A program made the translations under genes and the position numbers. Shown here one piece after another: positions 1-5,598 of a stretch of 7,087 bases of DNA (position 1 is the first letter of the stretch; each line of letters starts with the position of its first letter). This stretch comes from Betaproteobacteria bacterium (lineage in GTDB: Bacteria; Pseudomonadota; Gammaproteobacteria; Burkholderiales; Rhodocyclaceae), in the NCBI GenBank assembly GCA_016880375.1, contig JAEHDO010000166.1, positions 1 through 7,087 on the forward strand, given 5' to 3'. The notes beneath the pieces were generated by a model. It did no database searches, had not been told where the DNA came from, and saw only the letters and a program-made list of their open reading frames with translations.

Positions 1-449
1 GCCATCAGGCGCGAGACGTCGTAGCCGGCGACGTTCTTCATCACCTGGCCGCCGAAATTGAGCACCTCGCCCTTGCCGTCGAGCAGCCTGACGCCGAGGA
101 CGAAATCGCGCACCGCACCGGCCGTGGCGCGGCGCGGGCCGGAGAGGCCCGCCGCGACACATCCGCCCACCGTCGCCTGGCCGAAATGCGGCGGCTCGAA
201 GGCCAGCATCTGGCCCTGCTCCGCCAGCGCCGCCTCCAGCTCGTCCAGGCGCGTGCCGGCACGGGCCGTCACCACCAGCTCGGTCGGCTCGTAGGCGACG
301 ATGCCGGCATGGCCCGCCGTCTCGAGCAGTTCGCCTGCCGGCGGATTGCCGTAGAAATCCTTGCTGCCGCCGCCGCGGATGCGCAGCGGCCGCTTGTCCA
401 CCGCCGCGGCGAGCACGCGCTCGCGCAGTTGTTCGGTGATGTCGCTCAT
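1..449 (-). CDS. glcE: Glycolate oxidase FAD-binding subunit GlcE (partial, C-terminus off left edge)
   Basis: The first 149 residues are present, beginning MSDITEQLRERVLAAAVDKR; the gene continues beyond base 1. It is the second FAD-binding-type subunit of the glycolate oxidase complex (GlcD-GlcE-GlcF), which oxidises glycolate to glyoxylate and passes electrons to the respiratory chain at the cytoplasmic membrane. Visible features are the N-terminal FAD_binding_4 segment PLRIRGGGSKDFYG (residues 21-34), the block GQATVGGCVAAGLSGPRRA (90-108) where this fold contacts FAD, and VMKNVAGYDVSRLMA (137-149+), a stretch very typical of GlcE. The start at 449 is chosen because its ATG overlaps the glcD stop as ATGA (446-449) and no Shine-Dalgarno precedes it, so translation is probably coupled to glcD. 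Family assignment is by motif and gene order. Nothing looks broken in the visible part. Confidence 0.93.
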   Translation of the reverse strand, partial: MSDITEQLRERVLAAAVDKRPLRIRGGGSKDFYGNPPAGELLETAGHAGIVAYEPTELVVTARAGTRLDELEAALAEQGQMLAFEPPHFGQATVGGCVAAGLSGPRRATAGAVRDFVLGVRLLDGKGEVLNFGGQVMKNVAGYDVSRLM

Positions 450-1903
450 TTCGCGGAACCCGTCAGGCGATACTCGGAGCAGCGCCGCGGCGTCGGCACG
501 GCCTTGCCCGGGTTGAGCAGGGTGTGCCCGTCGAAGGCCGCCTTGACGCCATGGAACGCCGCCAGTTCCTCCTTCGAGAACTGCGCGCACATCTGGCCGA
601 CCTTCTCGATGCCGACGCCGTGCTCGCCGGTGATGGTGCCGCCGACCTCGACCGACAGCTCGAGGATCTTGCCGCCGTAGGCCGTGGCGCGGTCGACCTC
701 GCCTTCCCTGTTGGCGTCGAACATGATGAGGGGATGGAGATTGCCGTCGCCGGCGTGGAAGACGTTGGCGCAGCGCAGGCCGTATTCGTCCGCCAGCTCG
801 GCGATGCGCGTCAGCACGTGCGCCAGGTGCTTGCGCGGGATGGTGCCGTCCATGCACAGGTAGTCGGGCGTGATGCGGCCCACCGCGGGGAAGGCCGCCT
901 TGCGCCCGGCCCAGAACTTCAGCCGCTCCGCCTCGTTCTGCGAGACGCGGATGTCGGTGGCGCCGCTCTTCTCCAGCACGGCGCACATGGCGGCGATCTC
1001 CTCGGCGACCTCCTCCGGCGTGCCGTCGGATTCCGCCAGCAGGATGGCTTCGGCGGAAAGGTCGTAGCCGGCATGCACGTAATCCTCGACGGCGCGCGTC
1101 GCCGGCTTGTCCATCATTTCCAGCCCGGCCGGGATGATGCCGGCGGCGATGATGTCGGCGACGGCATTGCCGGCCTTGATGACGTCGTCGAAGGAGGCCA
1201 TCGCCACCTGCGCCAGCTGCGGCTTCGGCGTCAGCTTGACGGTGGCTTCCAGGACGATGCCGAGCATGCCTTCCGAGCCGATCATCAGGGCCAGCAGGTC
1301 GAAGCCCGGGGAATCGAGCGCGCCCGAGCCGACCTCGACCACCGTGCCGTCGATCAGCGCCACGCGCAGGCGCAGCACGTTGTGCACCGTCAGGCCGTAC
1401 TTCAGGCAGTGCACGCCGCCCGAGTTCTCGGCGACGTTGCCGCCGATGGTGCAGGCGATCTGGCTGGAGGGATCGGGCGCGTAGTACAGGTTGTAGGGCG
1501 CCACCGCCTCGGAGATGGCGAGGTTGCGCACGCCCGGCTGCACGCGCGCCGTGCGCGCCAGCGGGTCGATGTCGAGGATGCGCATGAATTTCGCCAGCGA
1601 CAGCACGACGCCGTGCCGCACCGGCGTGGCGCCGCCCGACAGTCCGGTGCCGGCGCCGCGCGCCACCAGCGGCACCTTCAATTCGTTGCACAGCTTGAGG
1701 ACGGCGACCACCTGCGCCTCGGTCTGCGGCAGCGCCACCAGCAGCGGCAACTGGCGGTAGGCGGTGAGGCCGTCGCATTCGTAGGGGACCAGGTCCTCCT
1801 GCTCGACGAGCAAGGAGTCAGTCGCCAGGATACGGCGCAGGCCGGCGATCAGCCGGGCGATTCCGGCGGCATCCAGCTCGCGGTGTTCCTCGAAATTTCC
1901 CAT
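446..1903 (-). CDS. glcD: Glycolate oxidase subunit GlcD (FAD-linked oxidase)
   Basis: This 485-residue flavoprotein is the catalytic FAD subunit of glycolate oxidase (glycolate to glyoxylate, electrons to quinone through the complex). The N-terminal FAD_binding_4 domain has the pyrophosphate loop ARGAGTGLSGGA (81-92) and the second FAD-contact block with IGGNVAENSGGVHCLKYG (153-170). The C-terminal FAD-oxidase domain has HAGDGNLHP (383-391), TGEHGVG (425-431) and the terminal NPGK (464-467), all hallmarks of the GlcD/D-lactate dehydrogenase group. Length matches the family (about 480-500). The start is well supported: AAGGAG (complement of 1909-1914) lies 5 nt before the ATG. It follows glycerate kinase by 52 bp and overlaps glcE by 4 bp, so it is the middle gene of an operon. 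D-lactate or another 2-hydroxyacid dehydrogenase is the main alternative for the protein alone; the adjoining glcE argues for glycolate oxidase. Confidence 0.95.
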   Translation of the reverse strand: MGNFEEHRELDAAGIARLIAGLRRILATDSLLVEQEDLVPYECDGLTAYRQLPLLVALPQTEAQVVAVLKLCNELKVPLVARGAGTGLSGGATPVRHGVVLSLAKFMRILDIDPLARTARVQPGVRNLAISEAVAPYNLYYAPDPSSQIACTIGGNVAENSGGVHCLKYGLTVHNVLRLRVALIDGTVVEVGSGALDSPGFDLLALMIGSEGMLGIVLEATVKLTPKPQLAQVAMASFDDVIKAGNAVADIIAAGIIPAGLEMMDKPATRAVEDYVHAGYDLSAEAILLAESDGTPEEVAEEIAAMCAVLEKSGATDIRVSQNEAERLKFWAGRKAAFPAVGRITPDYLCMDGTIPRKHLAHVLTRIAELADEYGLRCANVFHAGDGNLHPLIMFDANREGEVDRATAYGGKILELSVEVGGTITGEHGVGIEKVGQMCAQFSKEELAAFHGVKAAFDGHTLLNPGKAVPTPRRCSEYRLTGSAK

Positions 1904-1908
1904 GATTT

Positions 1909-1914
1909 CTCCTT
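1909..1914 (-). promoter_or_regulatory. Strong ribosome-binding site of glcD
   Basis: AAGGAG on the minus strand lies 5 nt upstream of the glcD ATG (complement of 1901-1903). It fixes the glcD start and shows that glcD has its own translation initiation signal rather than relying on glycerate kinase translation. Confidence 0.8.
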
Positions 1915-1915
1915 G

Positions 1916-1955
1916 CCCGCATGGTACGGCCTGGCCTTGCCGCAGGCCATGCGGG
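1916..1955 (-). repeat. Intercistronic hairpin between gckA and glcD
   Basis: A perfect 9-bp inverted repeat (CCCGCATGG at 1916-1924, CCATGCGGG at 1947-1955) can extend inward by a further 4 pairs (CCTG 1930-1933 with CAGG 1943-1946) across a 5-nt one-sided bulge, closing on a 9-nt loop. It starts immediately after the gckA stop codon (1956-1958) and ends one base before the glcD Shine-Dalgarno, so it fills the gap. No T-run follows on either strand, so it is not a typical intrinsic terminator. A role in mRNA processing, 3'-end stability or differential expression of the two operon genes is inference. Confidence 0.7.
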
Positions 1956-3230
1956 TTAACGCGAATTCTCTTCCACGAATATCGCCCGGAAGTCGTTCAC
2001 ATTGGTGCGCGTCGGCCCGGTGGCGACGAGGTCGTTCAGCGCGGCGAAGAAGCCGTAACCGTCGTTGTCCGCCAGTCGCGCCTTGGCGTCAATGCCGATC
2101 GCACGCGCTCGCGGCAGCGTATCCGGCCCGACCTGCGCGCCGGCATTGTCCTCCGAGCCGTCGATGCCGTCGGTGTCGCAGGCGAGGGCATGGATGCCCG
2201 GCGCCCCCTCCAGCGCCAGCGCGAGCGCCAGCAGGAATTCCGCATTGCGGCCGCCGCGCCCCTTGCCGCGCACTGTCACCGTCGTCTCGCCGCCGGAAAT
2301 CAGCACGCAGGGCGGCCGCGCCGGCACGCCCTGCTGCGCGCAGGATCGGGCGATGCCGGCCATGACCTTCGCCACCTCGCGCGCCTCGCCCTCGATGGCG
2401 TCGCCGAGAACGAGCGGCATGATGCCGGCGGCGCGCGCCGCTGCCGCGGCGGCCGCCAGCGAAGCCTGGGCGGTGGCGATGACGCGCGTTTCGCAATGGG
2501 CGAAGCAGGCATCGCCCGGCTTCGGCGTCTCCGAGAGGCCGGAGCGGAGCAGGTCGTCCACCAGGGGCGGCACGGCGATGCGGTAGTGCTGCAGGATCGC
2601 CAGCGCATCGGCGCAGGTGGTCGGGTCGGCCACCGTCGGCCCGGAGGCCACCACCGCCGGATCGTCACCCGGCACATCGGAAATCACCAGCGTCAGCAGC
2701 CGCGCCGGCCAGGCCGCGGCGGCCAGGCGCCCGCCCTTGATGGCGGAGAGGTGCTTGCGCACGCAGTTCATCTCGTCGATGCCGGCGCCGCTTTTGAGGA
2801 GCGCGCGGTTGATCTGCTGCTTGTCGGCCAGCGCGATGCCCTCGAAGGGCAGCGCCAGCAGGGCCGAGCCGCCGCCCGAGATCAGCACCAGCACGAGGTC
2901 GTCGGCAGTCAGTCCCCGCACCGCGGCGAGGATGCGCGCTGCCGCCTTGCGGCCGGCCTCGTCCGGCACCGGGTGCGCCGCCTCGACCACTTCGATGCGT
3001 GCGCACGGAAGGCCGTGGCCGTAGCGCGTCACCACCAGGCCGGACAGCGCGCCCTGCCAGTGCGCCTCCGCGGCGCGGGCCATGGCGGCGGCGGCCTTGC
3101 CGGCGCCGATCACCAGGGTGCGCCCAAGCGGCGGCGGCGGCAGGTGCCGCGGCACGCAGAGCGCCGGATCGGCGGCGCCCACCGCCGCGTCGAACAGGCG
3201 CCTCAACAGGATTGCCGGCGTTGCGCTCAT
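1956..3230 (-). CDS. gckA: Glycerate 2-kinase, MOFRL family (TtuD/GckA type)
   Basis: This is a 424-residue protein of the GckA/TtuD/GLYCTK family, which phosphorylates D-glycerate with ATP to 2-phosphoglycerate in the cytosol; older annotations call it hydroxypyruvate reductase. In order it shows LVIGAGKAAAAMARA (39-53, containing the lysine K45 expected near the active site), ISGGGSALLALP (117-128), NCVRKHLSAIKGGRLA (155-170), SDVPGDDPAVVASGPT (184-199), then the C-terminal MOFRL domain with SGGETTVTVRGKGRGGRNAE (312-331) and DTDGIDGSEDNAGA (352-365). Length is normal for the family. I chose the ATG at 3230 because it leads straight into the conserved LLRRLFDAAVGAADP segment; an in-frame ATG four codons upstream (3242) is possible. 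Neither has a clear Shine-Dalgarno. It is first in the operon with glcDE, which fits the glycerate route from glycolate to central metabolism. Confidence 0.93.
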   Translation of the reverse strand: MSATPAILLRRLFDAAVGAADPALCVPRHLPPPPLGRTLVIGAGKAAAAMARAAEAHWQGALSGLVVTRYGHGLPCARIEVVEAAHPVPDEAGRKAAARILAAVRGLTADDLVLVLISGGGSALLALPFEGIALADKQQINRALLKSGAGIDEMNCVRKHLSAIKGGRLAAAAWPARLLTLVISDVPGDDPAVVASGPTVADPTTCADALAILQHYRIAVPPLVDDLLRSGLSETPKPGDACFAHCETRVIATAQASLAAAAAAARAAGIMPLVLGDAIEGEAREVAKVMAGIARSCAQQGVPARPPCVLISGGETTVTVRGKGRGGRNAEFLLALALALEGAPGIHALACDTDGIDGSEDNAGAQVGPDTLPRARAIGIDAKARLADNDGYGFFAALNDLVATGPTRTNVNDFRAIFVEENSR

Positions 3231-3304
3231 GGGTCGAAGCATAACCCGAGTTTCGCCCCCTGTCCGGCGTCGACGCGGCCGCCCCGCTCGGGCATGATTG
3301 CCCC
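3231..3304. promoter_or_regulatory. Divergent promoter region, gckA / metallophosphoesterase
   Basis: These 74 bp separate two divergent genes and must hold both promoters unless either lies inside a coding region. On the plus strand TCGACG (3270-3275) and CATGAT (3293-3298) are 17 bp apart. On the minus strand CGGACA (complement of 3261-3266) and TATGCT (complement of 3238-3243) are also 17 bp apart. Each hexamer matches the sigma70 consensus at only 4 of 6 bases, so chance resemblance is possible. Either pair would start transcription at or within a base or two of the start codon. CCCGAG (3245-3250) and CTCGGG (3287-3292) form a widely spaced dyad that could be an operator or chance. Confidence 0.4.
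3290..3303 (+). repeat. Short inverted repeat abutting the phosphoesterase start codon
   Basis: GGGCA (3290-3294) and TGCCC (3299-3303) form a perfect 5-bp dyad with a 4-nt loop, ending one base before the ATG at 3305. If transcribed it would place a small hairpin where the ribosome-binding site should be; as DNA it overlaps the candidate -10 and could bind a repressor. Function is unknown. Confidence 0.4.
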
Positions 3305-4048
3305 ATGCGCACCGCCCTGCTGGCCGACATCCACAGCAACCTCGAGGCCCTGCAGGCCTGCCTGGCCCACGCCCGCCGCGAGGGCGCCGGGCGTTTCGCT
3401 TTTCTCGGCGACCTCGTCGGTTACGGCGCCGACCCCGTCGCCTGCCTGGACATCGTTGCCAACCTGGCGGGACAGGGTGCACCGGCGGTACGCGGCAATC
3501 ACGACCAGGCCTGCCTCGGCGGCATTCTGCCGGACATGAGCTACACGGCACGCGACGCCATCTACTGGACGCGCGATCAGCTCGGCCCGCACGAGCGGGC
3601 GTTTCTCGCCAGCCTGCCGCTCGCGCTGGCCGAGGACGAAAGGCTGTACGTGCATGCCAGCACAGAGCAGCCGGAAGCCTGGCCCTACATCACCGGCACG
3701 CAGGACGCTTCGCGCGCCCTGGCCGCGACAACCGCACGCATTCTTCTCGTCGGCCATGTGCACGAACCCCTGCTGTATTTCACGATGCCCGGCGGCAGCC
3801 TGCGCGCGTTCCAGCCCGTCCCGGGGGTGCCCCTGCCCCTCAGCGAATTTCGCCGCTGGCTGGTCATCGTCGGCTCCGCCGGCCAGCCGCGCGACGGCAA
3901 CCCGGCCGCCTGCTACGCCCTTCACGACTCGGCTGCCGGCACCCTCACCCACTTCCGCGTGCCCTATGATGCGCAGGCGGCAGCGCAAAAGATTCTTGAT
4001 GCTGGATTGCCGGAGCGACTGGCATGGCGACTGATCAGGGGAGAGTAG
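3305..4048 (+). CDS. Calcineurin-like metallophosphoesterase
   Basis: This 247-residue single-domain protein belongs to the calcineurin-like (Metallophos_2/YfcE-like) superfamily. All di-metal motifs are visible: D8-x-H10 in LLADIHSN, GDLVGYG with D36, GNHD (64-67) with N65 and H66, YVHAS with H117, and GHVH (150-153). The segment GSAGQPRDGNP (190-200) is also typical of this subgroup. It should be an active metal-dependent phosphomonoesterase or phosphodiesterase in the cytosol, with no signal peptide or membrane segment. The motifs differ from PPP protein phosphatases (GDxHG, GDxVDRG, GNHE), so calling it a protein phosphatase would go beyond the evidence. The start is set by the first beta strand (RTALLADIH) following directly on the ATG; there is no Shine-Dalgarno upstream. 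Its last 25 bp overlap the kinase-Usp gene, which suggests a functional pair. Substrate is unknown. Confidence 0.9.
   Translation: MRTALLADIHSNLEALQACLAHARREGAGRFAFLGDLVGYGADPVACLDIVANLAGQGAPAVRGNHDQACLGGILPDMSYTARDAIYWTRDQLGPHERAFLASLPLALAEDERLYVHASTEQPEAWPYITGTQDASRALAATTARILLVGHVHEPLLYFTMPGGSLRAFQPVPGVPLPLSEFRRWLVIVGSAGQPRDGNPAACYALHDSAAGTLTHFRVPYDAQAAAQKILDAGLPERLAWRLIRGE
4012..4015 (+). promoter_or_regulatory. Ribosome-binding site of the kinase-Usp gene, inside the upstream gene
   Basis: GGAG at 4012-4015 lies 8 nt before the ATG at 4024, within the last codons of the phosphoesterase gene. It supports the overlapping start and translational coupling of the two genes. Confidence 0.6.
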
Positions 4049-5460
4049 GCGAAGGTCCGCTTGCGGCCGGGACAGCGGTCGGCGGCTTTCGCATCCGCGG
4101 CCTGGTGCACGCAGGCGGCATGGCCCTGCTCTACGCCGTCGACGCCCCGGCCGAGGCCGCACCGCCCCCTTTCCCGCTCCTGATGAAGGTGCCCAGGCTG
4201 GCTTTCGGCAGCCACCCCGGCTGCCTGGTCGGCTTCGAGGTGGAACAGATGATCCTCGGCCGGCTGGCGGGGCCGCACGTGCCGCGCCTGGTCGCCAGCG
4301 GCAGCCTCGATGGCACCCCCTGGCTTGTCATGGAACGCATCGAGGGCGGGCGCCTGGCGGACGCCGCCGCCCGCGCACCCCTGCCGGCAGCGGAAGTCGT
4401 GCGGCTGGCGGGTGCGGTCGCCGCCGCCGTGCACGACCTGCACCGCCAGAACGTCATCCACCTCGACCTGAAGCCGGGCAACGTGCTGTTCCGCCCCGAT
4501 GGCACGGCCGTGCTGGTCGATTTCGGCCTGGCCCGCCATGCCGAGCTGCCCGACCTCGTCGAGGAGGCGTTCGCTCTGCCGGCCGGCACCGGCGCCGCCA
4601 TTGCCCCCGAACAGCTGGCGGGCATCCGCAGCGATGCGCGCAGCGACATCTTCGCCCTCGGCGTCATCGCCTACCAGCTGGCGACGGGGAAACTGCCCTT
4701 CGGCGCACCGACCACGCGCGCCGCCATGCGGCGGCGGCTTTACATCGACCCGCTGCCGCCCTGCGCGCTTGTCCCGGATCTGCCCCCCTGGCTGCAGGAA
4801 ATCGTCCTGCGCTGCCTGGAAATCCGCGCGGATGCGCGCTACGCCACCGCCGCGCAGCTCGCCCAGGACCTGGCCCATCCGCAACAGATTCCACATTCGG
4901 ACAGGGCCGATCGCCGCCATCGCGCCGGACCGCTGGTCGTGGCCAGGCGCTGGCTGCAGGCGCTGCGCGCGCCCCCGCCTGCGGCACCCACCCCCGCCCA
5001 GCATCTGTCGCGCGCACCGCACGTGATGGTGGCCGTGGACCTCGACGACCGCCGCGAAGCCCAGGCCGAGGCGATGCGGGCCGCGCTGCGGCGCGCGCTG
5101 ATCGCCGAGCCGGAGCTGCGCGTCACGCTGTTCACCGCGCTGCCGGAGCTGCCCTTCGGCGAGGAATCCGCGCCCGAGCTGGCGCACGGCCAGCAGACCG
5201 CCGCCCTGATCGCATTGCGCCACTGGGCCGCGCCGCTGCGGCTGCCGGCCGACAAGCTGCGCATTCACGTTGCATTCGGCAGCGACGCAGCCGGCCTTCT
5301 GCTCGACTATGCTGCAACGCATCAGGCGGATCGCATCGTCGTCGGCGCGCGCGGCCACTCCGCCCTGCGCCGCTACCTCGGCAGCGTCTCGGCACGCATC
5401 GTGGCCGAGGCGGGCTGCAGCGTCACAGTGGTACGCGCGCCTGGCGAGAAAACGATTTGA
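4024..5460 (+). CDS. Bifunctional Ser/Thr protein kinase / universal stress protein
   Basis: A 478-residue fusion of a Hanks-type protein kinase (about 21-285) and a UspA domain (about 333-472), joined by a Pro/Arg-rich linker. Kinase marks: a glycine-loop equivalent HAGGMALLY (29-37), VAIK-type lysine K55 (LLMKVP), C-helix glutamate E72 or E74, catalytic loop HLDLKPGN (146-153, with D148, K150 and N153), DFG (166-168), APE (194-196) and SDIFALG (207-213). Catalytic residues are present, so activity is plausible. The loop reads H-L-D rather than H-R-D, and two of the usual loop glycines are His and Ala. The UspA part has HVMVAVDL (333-340) and the nucleotide-binding segment GARGHSALRRYLGS (441-454), whose spacing before the final GS is one residue shorter than the common G-2x-G-9x-G pattern. 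There are no membrane segments, so it is cytosolic, unlike PknB-type receptors. It overlaps the phosphoesterase gene by 25 bp and has GGAG 8 nt before the ATG. Target proteins and signal are unknown. Confidence 0.9.
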   Translation: MATDQGRVGEGPLAAGTAVGGFRIRGLVHAGGMALLYAVDAPAEAAPPPFPLLMKVPRLAFGSHPGCLVGFEVEQMILGRLAGPHVPRLVASGSLDGTPWLVMERIEGGRLADAAARAPLPAAEVVRLAGAVAAAVHDLHRQNVIHLDLKPGNVLFRPDGTAVLVDFGLARHAELPDLVEEAFALPAGTGAAIAPEQLAGIRSDARSDIFALGVIAYQLATGKLPFGAPTTRAAMRRRLYIDPLPPCALVPDLPPWLQEIVLRCLEIRADARYATAAQLAQDLAHPQQIPHSDRADRRHRAGPLVVARRWLQALRAPPPAAPTPAQHLSRAPHVMVAVDLDDRREAQAEAMRAALRRALIAEPELRVTLFTALPELPFGEESAPELAHGQQTAALIALRHWAAPLRLPADKLRIHVAFGSDAAGLLLDYAATHQADRIVVGARGHSALRRYLGSVSARIVAEAGCSVTVVRAPGEKTI

Positions 5461-5521
5461 CCGCCGAAGGCAAAATTAATTATTCCATAGAATTTTTCCA
5501 TCGCCGCATCGAATCGATCAG

Positions 5522-5548
5522 GTTGTAGTTGCCGTCCTCAAGTTGTAG
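5522..5548 (+). repeat. Direct repeat GTTGTAG, 20 bp apart
   Basis: GTTGTAG occurs at 5522-5528 and 5542-5548; the start-to-start distance of 20 bp is close to two helical turns, putting both copies on the same face of the DNA. The match extends to 8 of 9 bases when the two preceding bases are included. The arrangement resembles a tandem operator or activator site for the downstream transporter gene, or overlaps its -35 region. Confidence 0.45.
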
Positions 5549-5584
5549 AAATACGCTCCAACAAGAAAAAAGTCGTCAACCAAG

Positions 5585-5590
5585 AGGAGG
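5585..5590 (+). promoter_or_regulatory. Strong ribosome-binding site of the YeiH-type gene
   Basis: A perfect AGGAGG core (5585-5590) lies 8 nt upstream of the ATG at 5599. It is the best Shine-Dalgarno in the window, fixes the start and suggests efficient translation, in contrast to the phosphoesterase and glycerate kinase genes. Confidence 0.9.
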
Positions 5591-5598
5591 GGAACCAA

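Larger units (their letters stand above)
5461..5598 (+). promoter_or_regulatory. AT-rich control region upstream of the YeiH-type transporter
   Basis: This 138-bp gap is clearly richer in A/T than its surroundings, especially 5471-5500. It holds a short dyad ATTC-N4-GAAT (5482-5493), a second dyad ATCGA-A-TCGAT (5508-5518), and the direct repeat GTTGTAG listed separately. Weak sigma70-like pairs exist: TTGCCG (5529-5534) with TACGCT (5552-5557), and TTGTAG (5523-5528) with TAGAAA (5546-5551), both at 17-bp spacing. I cannot choose between them. No hairpin followed by a T-run ends the upstream kinase gene, so read-through is possible. YeiH-family genes are often controlled by LysR-type regulators, and the ATTC/GAAT dyad could be such a site, but no regulator gene is in view. 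Confidence 0.5.

Noticed and set aside
1916..1955. Intrinsic terminator after gckA
   Set aside because: The hairpin is strong but no T-run follows on either strand, and it lies within a co-directional operon directly before a good ribosome-binding site.
524..2365. Plus-strand open frame of 613 codons opposite glcD and part of gckA
   Set aside because: It lies antisense to two genes with clear family motifs, its composition (His, Arg, Asp, Gly, Ala runs) is that of a complement-strand frame in GC-rich coding DNA, and it shows no recognisable domain.
1902..3539. Plus-strand open frame of 545 codons opposite gckA
   Set aside because: Antisense shadow of glycerate kinase that also runs out of frame into the phosphoesterase; low-complexity Arg/Ala/Gly/His sequence with no domain.
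3231..3551. N-terminal extension of glycerate kinase to an upstream start at 3551
   Set aside because: The extra 107 codons are antisense to the phosphoesterase, are low-complexity Arg/Gly/Pro, and precede the point where family similarity begins; the ATG at 3230 gives a normal length.
3305..4048. Naming the phosphoesterase a Ser/Thr protein phosphatase because of its kinase neighbour
   Set aside because: Its motifs (DIHSN, GDLVGYG, GNHD, GHVH) are of the general YfcE-like class, not the PPP class; adjacency alone does not define the substrate.
3964..5358. Minus-strand open frame of 464 codons opposite the kinase-Usp gene
   Set aside because: Antisense shadow of a protein with clear kinase and UspA motifs; no domain of its own and no ribosome-binding site noticed.
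5521..5534. Sigma54 (-24/-12) promoter
   Set aside because: The GG at 5521-5522 and the GC at 5531-5532 are separated by 8 bp rather than the required 10, and the flanking consensus bases are missing.
5522..5548. CRISPR fragment, suggested by the GTTGTAG repeats
   Set aside because: Only two 7-bp copies 20 bp apart, with no repeat of 25-40 bp, no regular spacers and no cas genes.
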